Shown here: positions 9,529 to 17,060 of the stretch, piece after piece
How positions within the stretch are numbered: position 1 is the first letter of the stretch
Layout: the number at the start of each line of letters is the position of its first letter
Assembly (NCBI GenBank): GCA_024231975.1
Contig: JAAEQB010000109.1
Span: 1-64,000, forward strand
Reading direction: 5' to 3'
Length of the DNA stretch: 64,000 nucleotides
Source: Allobosea sp.
GTDB lineage: Bacteria; Pseudomonadota; Alphaproteobacteria; Rhizobiales; Beijerinckiaceae
Made by a program: the position numbers and the translations under genes
The notes under the pieces: model-generated
What the model was told of the DNA's origin: nothing
The model's input: the letters and a program-made list of their open reading frames with translations, nothing else
Database searches by the model: none

Positions 9529-10127
9529 GAGGATTTGCCCCCATACGGCTCTACCTTCAGGACCGCGGTGCCTTGAATGATGCGGAAGCCGTTTGAGACC
9601 TGATCAGCCCCGAGCAAATTGAATAGTATCGGGAATTCGATCGCGGCCTGAATCACCATGATGTTTCCCGGGGATCCAGACGTATATCCTGAGAAATTTT
9701 GGTTCCATCCGCCCGCAGAGCTTGAAGCTTGATTCAATTTTGCGCCGCGCATACTTCCTACTTGACGAACGCTAATCTTAACGTCGCTGCAATTGAACAG
9801 GGAGACGGCGGTAATTCCAGTTTGTTTACAAAGTTCGGTATGGAAATTGGCCAAGAGAGCAGCTGAATCAGATGTTCCGGCGTTGCTCTGCTGAAAACTG
9901 CCTGTATAGATTTGGCGGGAGGCCGAGGTCACAGCGTCTTGCAACGATGCCCGTGCCCACATGGTCATACCAAGATCGAAAACACCTCCGATGAGCGCCA
10001 GAAAAGGCAATGCAATCATGCCGAATTCGATCGCGGTCGCGCCGTTCCGGTCACGCGCAAAGGCCGTTAGAATTCCGCCCCGCTTGGTCCTTCGAGCATC
10101 CACGCGTACCGGAGAAAAGAAATTCAT
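9525..10127 (-). CDS. TadE-family minor pseudopilin
   Basis: A 200-residue TadE-like protein and first gene of the tadE-tadE-tadG operon. After a short basic N-terminus it has the GATAIEFGMIALPFLALIGG segment, with the invariant Glu five residues after the predicted cleavage Gly and a single membrane helix. The periplasmic part has two cysteines (CKQTG and FNCSD) that could pair. Upstream lies a long AT-rich gene-free stretch that presumably contains the promoter. Confidence 0.87.
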   Translation of the reverse strand: MNFFSPVRVDARRTKRGGILTAFARDRNGATAIEFGMIALPFLALIGGVFDLGMTMWARASLQDAVTSASRQIYTGSFQQSNAGTSDSAALLANFHTELCKQTGITAVSLFNCSDVKISVRQVGSMRGAKLNQASSSAGGWNQNFSGYTSGSPGNIMVIQAAIEFPILFNLLGADQVSNGFRIIQGTAVLKVEPYGGKSS

Positions 10128-10667
10128 TGGCTAACTAACTCCTTCGTATCAGCCTGAATTCTGGAGTACTATTTCGCGGCAACCTGTGGTGCGCGGGTTA
10201 CCGAATCGTTGATCTTGGTGATGAAAGCGGCCTATTTCTGTCGATTTATCCGGGGTCGATCGGATGTACGCCTGGCGTAACGGCTGCGGGAGGCGAATTC
10301 CCTAGATTTCTCGGCTCTTATGCCGCATTTTTGCTTAAATCCCCGCGCCCTCGTACTGGAAGACTGGGTAATTCTCTTGCCAAAATAGACATTGGTATTG
10401 CAGTTGATTTTTAGTTGCATAAATAACGTCAACAGCTTCACTCGAGCAGAGTAATTGTTCGCGCCCAGTCTATAATTATCAACATTTCTGAATTTTCAAC
10501 GCCGTAATATTAGTATAGTTGCAAATAATAGATAGATAATAATACCGCTTACAATTTTATTCCGAAAGATATACTCAATAATTAGTTATATACGAAATCT
10601 ATTTGTCAATGCCGTTGGATTGAAATGTGTACTGCGTCGCGCGTGTTGCTTGTGACGATTTCGCCCG
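10128..10667. other. AT-rich gene-free stretch upstream of the tad-like operon
   Basis: About 540 bases without a credible gene. From about 10,360 to 10,620 it is strikingly AT-rich compared with the rest of the window and full of TAAT/ATAA runs. It probably carries the promoter of the tadE-tadE-tadG operon, and its composition is the kind silenced by H-NS/MucR-like proteins (inference). A 69-codon minus-strand frame at 10,232-10,441 has no ribosome site or recognisable features. Confidence 0.5.
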
Positions 10668-10877
10668 TCACGCGAAATCAGGAGGATTGTTTGAATACTT
10701 CGAGCGGCCTCGCGGGAGAGCACAGGAAGCCTTGGCCGAACTTGATGCCACCTCGATCAGAATCTGTCGCTGTTGTTCGGCCTCGATCCCTTCCGTGACC
10801 AGGGCCAGCGCCGCATAGCCCGTGCCGAAATCCTCCAGCAACAACTTCATGCCGGCTGAACGACTCCGGCGCGAAGC
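10668..10877 (-). pseudogene. Internally deleted EAL-domain (c-di-GMP phosphodiesterase) remnant
   Basis: The minus strand reads SRSAGMKLLLEDFGTGYAALALVTEGIEAEQQRQIL. The first part matches the DDFGTGYASL catalytic strand of EAL domains and the second matches the later ALVAEGIETEQQ segment. About 40-50 residues that normally lie between them (the KIDRSFV region) are missing, and neither the N-terminal EAL motif nor a start is present. It is the scar of a cyclic-di-GMP phosphodiesterase gene. Confidence 0.7.
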
Positions 10878-11396
10878 GATCGGCCTAGGAGATTGAAGGA
10901 TTGGCGCTGCATTGTTACCCGCCGAAGCTGTGGAAAGAAGCGAGCAATGCATTGCTTTCATCGTCTTCAATTAAAAAATCTATCGCGCGAGCACTTGCTT
11001 TCACATTCTCTATCGAGCTTCTCAACTGAAGCTACCTTCATGCAGATATGTCGTCTGCCCTTCAGGCTCACGCCAGGTTGTCGCTCTCGCCATGGGCAGC
11101 AGCATCGCGGAGGACGTACCGGGCAGCATGCGCCGCAACATGCCGAGGGTCAGATTGGCCGTTGCAACAGCCTGTCAAGGCTCCGAGCGAGGCGGAATGC
11201 TGTTGCCGGATGCCGTGCTGCAGGCCAGCCGAGCCGCCGGCGAAGTTGCCCACGGCTGGTCAGTACATGCCCTCTCGCCCACCGTGGAAGCGTTTTACGT
11301 CCGCTACAGCGTACCAATCCCAGGTGAGGGGGCGACGTTGGCGGTGGACCTAATGAAGCTAGCGCGCATCGGCTGGGAAAAGCCTAGCCTCTCTCC
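10878..11396. other. Unassigned stretch between EAL and recombinase remnants
   Basis: No gene can be named here. A plus-strand frame from 11,092 to 11,454 contains a segment (VEAFYVRYSVPIPGEGATLAV continuing to DLMKLARIGW) that looks more protein-like than chance, but its C-terminus runs into the recombinase remnant on the opposite strand and no ribosome site stands out. It may be the eroded end of a gene. The surroundings are debris of mobile DNA. Confidence 0.3.
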
Positions 11397-11735
11397 TCAG
11401 ATCCGCACCAGCTCTACCTCTTCAAGCGTGACATCGTCCGGCCGGCGATCGTAGAGCTGAGTGGTGCGGGTCGAGGCATGGTTGGCCATATGGCGAGCCT
11501 TCTCCAGCGTTCCGCCGTTCTTCAGATAGGTCGTGATGCCGGTTCCGCGCATCGAATGGTTACCGATCGCCTTAGCGATGGCGGCCGCCAAGGCGTTGAC
11601 CTGGTGGCACCGGAATGTCGCGCGCCAGCAATATTCGATCCAAGGCTGCGCGCCATTTTGCCCAACTCTCCAAGCAGAATCCGCATCCTTGTTGCAGGGC
11701 GGCCGCCTGCCATCGATCCAGCTGGATGCCCTCAT
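11397..11735 (-). pseudogene. Tyrosine recombinase (phage integrase family) C-terminal remnant
   Basis: The C-terminal catalytic half of a site-specific recombinase is visible: the H-x-x-R box as HSMRGTGITTYLKNGG, the later His in MANHASTRTT, and the nucleophile Tyr in QLYDRR. The N-terminal part is replaced by unrelated sequence in the same frame (RPPCNKDADSAWRVG and so on), suggesting frameshifts and deletion. The remaining fragment cannot be functional. Together with the IS3 fragment at 0.2-0.4 kb it brackets a segment with accessory-type content. Confidence 0.78.
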
Positions 11736-11752
11736 GCGGCCGAACGCTTCCT

Positions 11753-12409
11753 CTACCAGCGCAAGAATCGTGGGAAGATCAACGCGCCGATCCCGGTGAC
11801 TGCCGCGATCGCGATCGTGTACCAGGTCGCCAGGAACGGCGCGGTGTCATCCGGGCAGTGCAGGCTGTAGGCGAGGGTCGCAAGCCCGGCCGAAGCGAGG
11901 CCGGCGCAGGCCCCCGTCAGCCTGCTGTCGACCGGTGCGCCACGGCGCGCCAGTCCATAGAGGACGACGAGCGGGACCAGCGCGTAGAGCGGCACCGCGA
12001 CGAGGCAGGCGCGCCAGTAGCGGCCGAAGATCAACGCACTCCACTGCTCGGCAGGCGCCTGGACGAGCGTTGCCAGCGCCCAGGCCGCAACCAACGCGAC
12101 CGGGACAGCGACCAGCGGCAGCTTGCGGGCCGGCTTCAAGCCCGGACGCAGGCTGCGCTGGAACAGCACGAGCGCGATGCCGGCGACGCTGGCGCCGAGC
12201 AGCGCCTTGGCGATCACGGGAGGCGTCGACCAGGCGCCGGCAAGATCCGGGCGAGCACCCAGCACGATCAGGACAAGCAGGGCGGTGAGCGCCAGCGCCG
12301 CCAGCGCGCAGAGCCAGGTGGCCCGGCGCAGCCAGCCGGTATCCACCGGGCGGTGGCCCGCGGTCATCACCGCGATCAGCTCATCGGTCTGCATGGTTCT
12401 CTGGTCCAT
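11753..12409 (-). CDS. NrsF-like membrane anti-sigma factor (DUF1109)
   Basis: A 218-residue inner-membrane protein with six predicted helices (for example LCALAALALTALLVLIVLG and AYSLHCP... followed by a last helix). Length, topology and the N-terminal TDELIAVMTAG cytoplasmic motif fit the DUF1109/NrsF family, which holds SigF-type ECF sigma factors at the membrane. ATG at 12394 (MQTDELI) is an equally good start. It sits 52 bp downstream of the ECF sigma gene in the same direction, the standard sigma/anti-sigma pairing. A cysteine in the periplasm-side loop (HCPDD) is a conserved sort of feature in this family. Confidence 0.85.
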   Translation of the reverse strand: MDQRTMQTDELIAVMTAGHRPVDTGWLRRATWLCALAALALTALLVLIVLGARPDLAGAWSTPPVIAKALLGASVAGIALVLFQRSLRPGLKPARKLPLVAVPVALVAAWALATLVQAPAEQWSALIFGRYWRACLVAVPLYALVPLVVLYGLARRGAPVDSRLTGACAGLASAGLATLAYSLHCPDDTAPFLATWYTIAIAAVTGIGALIFPRFLRW

Positions 12410-12461
12410 TCGGCAGGGAATTCGTTCGGGATCGTCGAAAGGTTACGCAGCTCGGCGTCGC

Positions 12462-13055
12462 TCATCCCGGCCGCTCTCCGCGCCGGGAGAGGAATTTGGC
12501 CATGGCCTGCAGGCCGCGATGGATCGCGACCTTGGCGGCCGTCTCGGTCATGCCCGCTGCGCCTGCGGCTTCGGCCACGCTGGCGCCCTGGAGCTTGACC
12601 TTGTCGATCAGGGCGCGCGTGCGCTCCGGCAGGGCCGCCATGGCGCGCTCCAGATCGAGCCTTGCCTCTGAGGCCGCACCATCGGCCGGCGCGGCGAGCT
12701 GATAGGCTTCGTCGTCGAGCGGCAGATTGGCGACATGGCGGCCGGAGCGGCGCAGGTGATCGACGAGCTTGTAGCGCGCGATCGCATGCGCCCAGGCGGT
12801 CACCGGGCTCGCCGCATCATAGGTGTGGCGCGACAGATGCAGCGCCAGCAGGGTTTCCTGCAGCACGTCCTCGGCCTCGCTCGTCTCGCTTCGGCCGGCG
12901 CGCGCCAGCATCTGCCTGAGATAGCCGCGCAGCCGCACGCTGATGGTGTCCAGGAACAGGCGATAGGCCGCGGCATCGCCGGCAAGGGCGGCGAGGAAGA
13001 TCGGTCGGAGCCTGGTTTCGAGCTCTTGCAGCGACACGTCTTGCGCTTCCCGCAC
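12462..13055 (-). CDS. ECF sigma factor (SigF/NrsF-type system)
   Basis: A 197-residue extracytoplasmic-function sigma factor. Region 2 runs through RGYLRQMLARAG, EAEDVLQETLLALH (core-binding helix) and VTAWAHAIARYKLVDHLRR (-10 recognition); region 4 contains LPERTRALIDKVKLQG, then the VAEAAGAAGMTETAAKVAIHRG helix-turn-helix for -35 recognition. The NrsF-like gene follows. Divergently from it begins an esterase-led gene series, and one candidate target promoter (GTAACC-N16-CGAT) lies at 14,081. No such motif was seen in front of the sigma gene itself, so autoregulation is not evident. Confidence 0.9.
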   Translation of the reverse strand: MREAQDVSLQELETRLRPIFLAALAGDAAAYRLFLDTISVRLRGYLRQMLARAGRSETSEAEDVLQETLLALHLSRHTYDAASPVTAWAHAIARYKLVDHLRRSGRHVANLPLDDEAYQLAAPADGAASEARLDLERAMAALPERTRALIDKVKLQGASVAEAAGAAGMTETAAKVAIHRGLQAMAKFLSRRGERPG

Positions 13056-13185
13056 GAGGACACTGCGCGTGTCCGTCGCATGGCAGGGGCGGGCTCACAA
13101 GCCTGCGAGGGGCCGGTGAAGCGCTAGCACTCGTCCGCTACGCTCGCGCGAGGGTGCACGAGCCCTTGCTCTCCGGGAGACGCGG

Positions 13186-14076
13186 ATGGCCATGAGACGA
13201 TGGCTCGCAGGCGCGCTGGCCGGCTTCATCACAGTCGTTTCGGTGAGCGCTCAGGAGCGTGGTCCGACGCAGCCCGGAGGAGCTTGCCCAGCGGACGGCG
13301 GCTGCATCGTGGCGAGCGGCAGCTATCGCATCGTCCTGCCGCCGCAAGCCAGCACGGAGCGGCCGGTCGGGGCGATCATGTATTTCCACGGCTATCAGGG
13401 CTCTGCCGAGGAGACGATTGCCGATCCAGGCCTGCTAGCCGTCGCACTGCGCCTGGGCGTCGCGCTGATCGCGCCCGACGGAGCAGGGCACAGCTGGTCC
13501 TATCCCGGCTCGCCCGCGCAGCGTCGCGACGAGTTCACCTTCGTCGGGCAGGTGCTGGACGATGCCGCCCAGCGTTTTCCGATCAATCCCGGCCGCATCC
13601 TGGCGAGCGGCTTTTCGCAGGGCGGCTCGATGGTCTGGTATCTCGCCTGCCGGATGCCGGCGCGCTTCGCCGCCTTCGCGCCGATCGCCGGTGCTTTCTG
13701 GGAGCCCCTGCCGGAGCGCTGCGACGCTCCGCGCCCGCCGCTGATCCATGTCCACGGCACGAGCGATACGACGGTGCCGCTCAACGGCCGCACATTGCGC
13801 TCCGGAGCGCGGCAGGGCGACGTCTTCAGGAGCTTCGCGATCCTTGCGCCGGGCGGCTGCACGGCCCCCTGGGCCGAAACCGCTCGCAGCCCTTCCGGAG
13901 TACAGGAACTCACCTGTCGCCTCGCCTCCGGCTGCGGCGGCGAGGCGAGGCTGGAGCTCTGCCTGCACGCCGGCGATCACAGGGCCGATCCCGCCTGGGT
14001 CGAGCGCGCCTGGCGGCTGATGATGCCGGCAGGCGAACCTCTCTCCACAGCACATCGCCCGCTCACGTCTCCGTGA
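13186..14076 (+). CDS. Secreted alpha/beta-hydrolase, PHB-depolymerase/LpqC-like esterase
   Basis: A 296-residue exported esterase. A signal peptide (MRRWLAGALAGFITVVSVSA) precedes an alpha/beta-hydrolase domain with FHGYQGS near the oxyanion site, nucleophile Ser in GFSQGGS, acid Asp in HGTSDTTVP, and His in LHAGDHR. Proteins of this type hydrolyse polyhydroxybutyrate or aromatic esters outside the cytoplasm. Six cysteines suggest disulfides. ATG at 13186 follows a GGGAGA ribosome site. It is divergent from the ECF sigma gene and ends just before the candidate ECF promoter of the next gene. True substrate not evident. Confidence 0.82.
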   Translation: MAMRRWLAGALAGFITVVSVSAQERGPTQPGGACPADGGCIVASGSYRIVLPPQASTERPVGAIMYFHGYQGSAEETIADPGLLAVALRLGVALIAPDGAGHSWSYPGSPAQRRDEFTFVGQVLDDAAQRFPINPGRILASGFSQGGSMVWYLACRMPARFAAFAPIAGAFWEPLPERCDAPRPPLIHVHGTSDTTVPLNGRTLRSGARQGDVFRSFAILAPGGCTAPWAETARSPSGVQELTCRLASGCGGEARLELCLHAGDHRADPAWVERAWRLMMPAGEPLSTAHRPLTSP

Positions 14077-14080
14077 TCGT

Positions 14081-14106
14081 GTAACCAGACCGGTCTTCCG
14101 CGCGAT
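14081..14106 (+). promoter_or_regulatory. Candidate ECF (SigF-type) promoter, GTAACC-N16-CGAT
   Basis: GTAACC at 14081-14086 is followed after exactly 16 bases by CGAT at 14103-14106. SigF-type ECF factors of alphaproteobacteria are known to use GTAACC with a 16-base spacer and a CGAA-like -10. It lies 43 bp before the likely start of the TPP-enzyme gene and within 1.1 kb of an ECF/NrsF pair. No second copy of GTAACC with this spacing was noticed in the neighbouring spacers. The last base of the -10 differs from the usual A. Confidence 0.5.
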
Positions 14107-14148
14107 CTCTCCTGCATGGCCGCCGCGGCGGTGGAGCGGAGAGAGACG

Positions 14149-15795
14149 ATGCGCCATGAACGGATAGCGGCGGAGCCGGCTGGCTCCGGCCTCGATCAGC
14201 CCGTCACCGGTGCCGATCTCCTCGCTGCCCAACTGGCGACTGCGGGCGCCACCCATGCCTTCGGCATCCCCGGCGGCGAGGTGCTGGCGTTGGTTGACGC
14301 GCTCGGGCGCGCCGGCATCCGTTTCGAGCTCGCCCGGCACGAGAACGCCGCGGGCTTCATGGCCGAAGGGCTCTGGCATGCGACCGGAGCGCTGCCCGTG
14401 CTGGTCGCGACGCTTGGGCCTGGCGTCGCCAATGCGGTCAATGTCGTCGCCAATGCGCAGCAGGACCGCGTGCCGCTGATCTTCGTGACGGGCTGCGTCG
14501 ATCAGGCTTTGGCCGAGAGCTACACGCATCAGGTCTTCGACCATCAGGCTGTGCTGCGCCCGCTGGTCAAGGCGAGCTTCCGCGTCGCCCCCGGCACAGA
14601 GGACCTCGTGGTGGCCAAGGCGGTGGCCATCGCCCGGCGCGGCCGGCCCGGGCCGGTCCATATCGACCTGCCGATCTCGATTGCCGAGGCCCGCGCGATC
14701 CGGCGTGCGGCACCTGCGCTGACGTCGGCCGCCCCCTCTGTCCCCGCCGATTTGCGGCCGGCGCAGGCGCTGATCGCCGCGGCGCAGCGGCCTCTGGTCA
14801 TCGCCGGGCTTGATCTCGCCGAGCAGGAGGGCGGGGCCGCGCTCGATCGCTTCCTGGCCACGACCAGTGCACCGCTGCTCACCACCTACAAGGCCAAGGG
14901 GCTGGTGCCGGAGGACGATCCGCGCGTCATCGGCGCCGTCGGCCTGTCGCCGAAGGCCGATGCGATCGTACGTCCCCTGATCGAGGCCGCCGACCTGATC
15001 GTGCTCGCCGGCTACGATCCGATCGAGATGCGCCAGGGCTGGCGCCAGCCCTGGCCGGCCGGCAAACCTGTCATCGATATCGTTGCCGAGCCGGTCCAGC
15101 ACGGCATGCACGAGTGCAGCCTGCTGCTGGAGGGCGATGTCGGCACGATCCTGGCGCGGCTGGCGGAAGGCCTTCCGGCGAAAGCCGCTTGGCCGGGCGG
15201 CGAGCCCACCACGATCCGCCGCGCCTTCCGCGCCGCCTTCGCCGCCCCGCGCGAATGGGGGCCGCATGCGGTCTTCGAAACCCTGCGCGAGATCGCTCCG
15301 GCGGGCACCGTTGCCACCGCCGATTCCGGCGCCCATCGCATCCTGCTCAGCCAGATCTGGAACTGCGATGGCCCGCGTCGCCTGCTGCAGTCGAGCGGGC
15401 TCTGCACCATGGGCTGCGCCCTGCCGCTGGCGACGGGCGCCGCGCTCGGCTCCGGCCGGCCGACGCTCTGCTTCGTCGGCGATGCAGGGCTCGAGATGGT
15501 GCTCGGCGAGCTGGCGACCTTGCGTGATCTGCGCCTGCCCGTGATCGTCGTCGTGCTCGTCGACCGGGCGCTCGGGCTGATCGCGTTGAAGCAGCGCCAG
15601 CTCAGCCTGGCCCGCAACGGCGTCGACATCGGCGAGACCGATTTCGCCGCCGTTGCCCGGGCAATGGGCGGGCGCGGCGTGACGATCGATGATCGTGAGA
15701 CCCTCGCGCGTGAAGCCGAGGCCGCCTTCCGACGCGACGGCTTCACGCTGCTGGCCTGCCGCATCGACGCTTCCAGCTATGAGGGGGCGTTCTGA
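14149..15795 (+). CDS. Thiamine-diphosphate-dependent enzyme, acetolactate-synthase-like
   Basis: A 548-residue TPP enzyme with the three usual domains: N-terminal pyrimidine-binding (activating Glu in ARHENAAGF), central domain, and C-terminal pyrophosphate-binding domain. The C-terminal metal site is unusual: GDAGLEMVLGEL replaces GDG, and the Asn-Asn/Asp-Gly that follows about 27 residues later is VDRALG. Such changes occur in acetolactate-synthase-like decarboxylases of unknown substrate, and it is not the biosynthetic IlvB. ATG at 14149 is chosen over 14116 because GGAGAGAG lies just before it. The stop shares a base with the OpgC start, so they are coupled. It is the first gene after the candidate ECF promoter. 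Confidence 0.82.
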   Translation: MRHERIAAEPAGSGLDQPVTGADLLAAQLATAGATHAFGIPGGEVLALVDALGRAGIRFELARHENAAGFMAEGLWHATGALPVLVATLGPGVANAVNVVANAQQDRVPLIFVTGCVDQALAESYTHQVFDHQAVLRPLVKASFRVAPGTEDLVVAKAVAIARRGRPGPVHIDLPISIAEARAIRRAAPALTSAAPSVPADLRPAQALIAAAQRPLVIAGLDLAEQEGGAALDRFLATTSAPLLTTYKAKGLVPEDDPRVIGAVGLSPKADAIVRPLIEAADLIVLAGYDPIEMRQGWRQPWPAGKPVIDIVAEPVQHGMHECSLLLEGDVGTILARLAEGLPAKAAWPGGEPTTIRRAFRAAFAAPREWGPHAVFETLREIAPAGTVATADSGAHRILLSQIWNCDGPRRLLQSSGLCTMGCALPLATGAALGSGRPTLCFVGDAGLEMVLGELATLRDLRLPVIVVVLVDRALGLIALKQRQLSLARNGVDIGETDFAAVARAMGGRGVTIDDRETLAREAEAAFRRDGFTLLACRIDASSYEGAF

Positions 15796-16991
15796 TGGCT
15801 GGGCTCCCTACCGTGCCGGGCAAGCGCTCCCGCGACGAACGGCTCGATCTCTTCCGCGGCCTGACCATGCTGATCATCTTCGTCGCGCATCTGCCCGCGA
15901 ACAGCTGGAACGCCTGGATCCCGGCGCGCTTCGGCTTTTCCTCGGGCGCCGAGCTTTTCGTCTTCTGCTCGGGCCTCGCCAGCGCGCTCGCCTTCGGCGG
16001 AGTCTTCACCCGGCGTGGGCTCTGGCTGGGCACGGCCCGCATCGCCTACCGGATCTGGCAGGTCTACTGGGCACAGATCGGCCTCGTGCTCGCGCTGATC
16101 GCACTCGCCGCGCTGCTGGATCGGAGCTTCGGCCTTTCCGTCCTCGCGCAGCAATTTCCGCCGCTGCTCGCCGATCCGGAACGCGCGTTGCTTGGGCTCG
16201 CCACGCTCACCTGGCAGCCGGACTATCTCGACATCCTGCCGATGTACCTCGTCATCCTGGCGCTGGTGCCGGTGATGATGCTGGCGCGGCGCCTGCACGC
16301 CGCATTGCCCTTCCTGATCGCGATCGGACTCTACGTCGCGGTCTGGGGGCGGGGGCTCAATCTGCCCGGCAACCCCTGGAACGATGCCGGCTGGTTCCTC
16401 AATCCCTTCGCCTGGCAGCTGATCTTCTTCATCGGCTTCTTCATCGGCATGAACTGGCTGCCTGTGCCCCGGCTCGGTGACCGCCGGCTGATGCTCGCGG
16501 CAGCGCTCTTCGTCCTGCTCTCGGTGCCGCTGTCCTTCTGGGGCATCCTCGAGCACTGGCCGCTGGCGCAGGTGGCCCGCGATCTCGTCATCCCCGCCAG
16601 CGAGAAGACCGACCTGCATATCCTGCGCGTGCTGCACTTCCTCGCGCTCGCCTATCTCGTGCTCAGCCTGATCGAGCCATGGCGCGACCGGCTCGACCAG
16701 GGCGCGGGCCATCTCCTCATCCTGATCGGTCGGCAATCGCTCGCGGCCTTCCTCGCCAGCGTCGTGCTGGCGCGGCTGCTGGGCGTGGTCGCCGACATGG
16801 CCGGGCGCAGCGAGCCGGTGGTGGCGTTGCTCAACCTCATCGGCTTCGCGCTGATCCTTGCCGCTGCGATTGCGGTCGGCTGGTTCAAGAGCGCGCCCTG
16901 GTCTGGTCCGAAGCCGAAGCTCGTGGCGGAGCGGCCGCTTGAACCGGCTGCGGGCCGCGCATTGCCTACACGGGTCCGTGAAGCGAGTTGA
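15795..16991 (+). CDS. opgC: OpgC-family membrane protein (periplasmic glucan modification)
   Basis: A 398-residue polytopic inner-membrane protein with about ten helices. The N-terminal RDERLDLFRGLTMLIIFVAH is the signature of OpgC, an acyltransferase-3-like enzyme that adds succinyl groups to osmoregulated periplasmic glucans. No opgG/opgH or cyclic glucan synthase gene is in the window, so the acceptor could be another envelope glycan. The ATG overlaps the preceding stop by one base. Proximity to an envelope-stress-type ECF pair fits a cell-envelope role (inference). Confidence 0.85.
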   Translation: MAGLPTVPGKRSRDERLDLFRGLTMLIIFVAHLPANSWNAWIPARFGFSSGAELFVFCSGLASALAFGGVFTRRGLWLGTARIAYRIWQVYWAQIGLVLALIALAALLDRSFGLSVLAQQFPPLLADPERALLGLATLTWQPDYLDILPMYLVILALVPVMMLARRLHAALPFLIAIGLYVAVWGRGLNLPGNPWNDAGWFLNPFAWQLIFFIGFFIGMNWLPVPRLGDRRLMLAAALFVLLSVPLSFWGILEHWPLAQVARDLVIPASEKTDLHILRVLHFLALAYLVLSLIEPWRDRLDQGAGHLLILIGRQSLAAFLASVVLARLLGVVADMAGRSEPVVALLNLIGFALILAAAIAVGWFKSAPWSGPKPKLVAERPLEPAAGRALPTRVREAS

Positions 16992-17060
16992 ACGCCGCTT
17001 GATCGATCTGCTGCGAACTCCCTGAAGAGCGCCCCTCGCGGCGCGGCAACGGAGCAGCCC

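Noticed and set aside
10232..10441. 69-codon minus-strand frame in the AT-rich spacer
   Set aside because: No ribosome site, basic random composition and no recognised domain.
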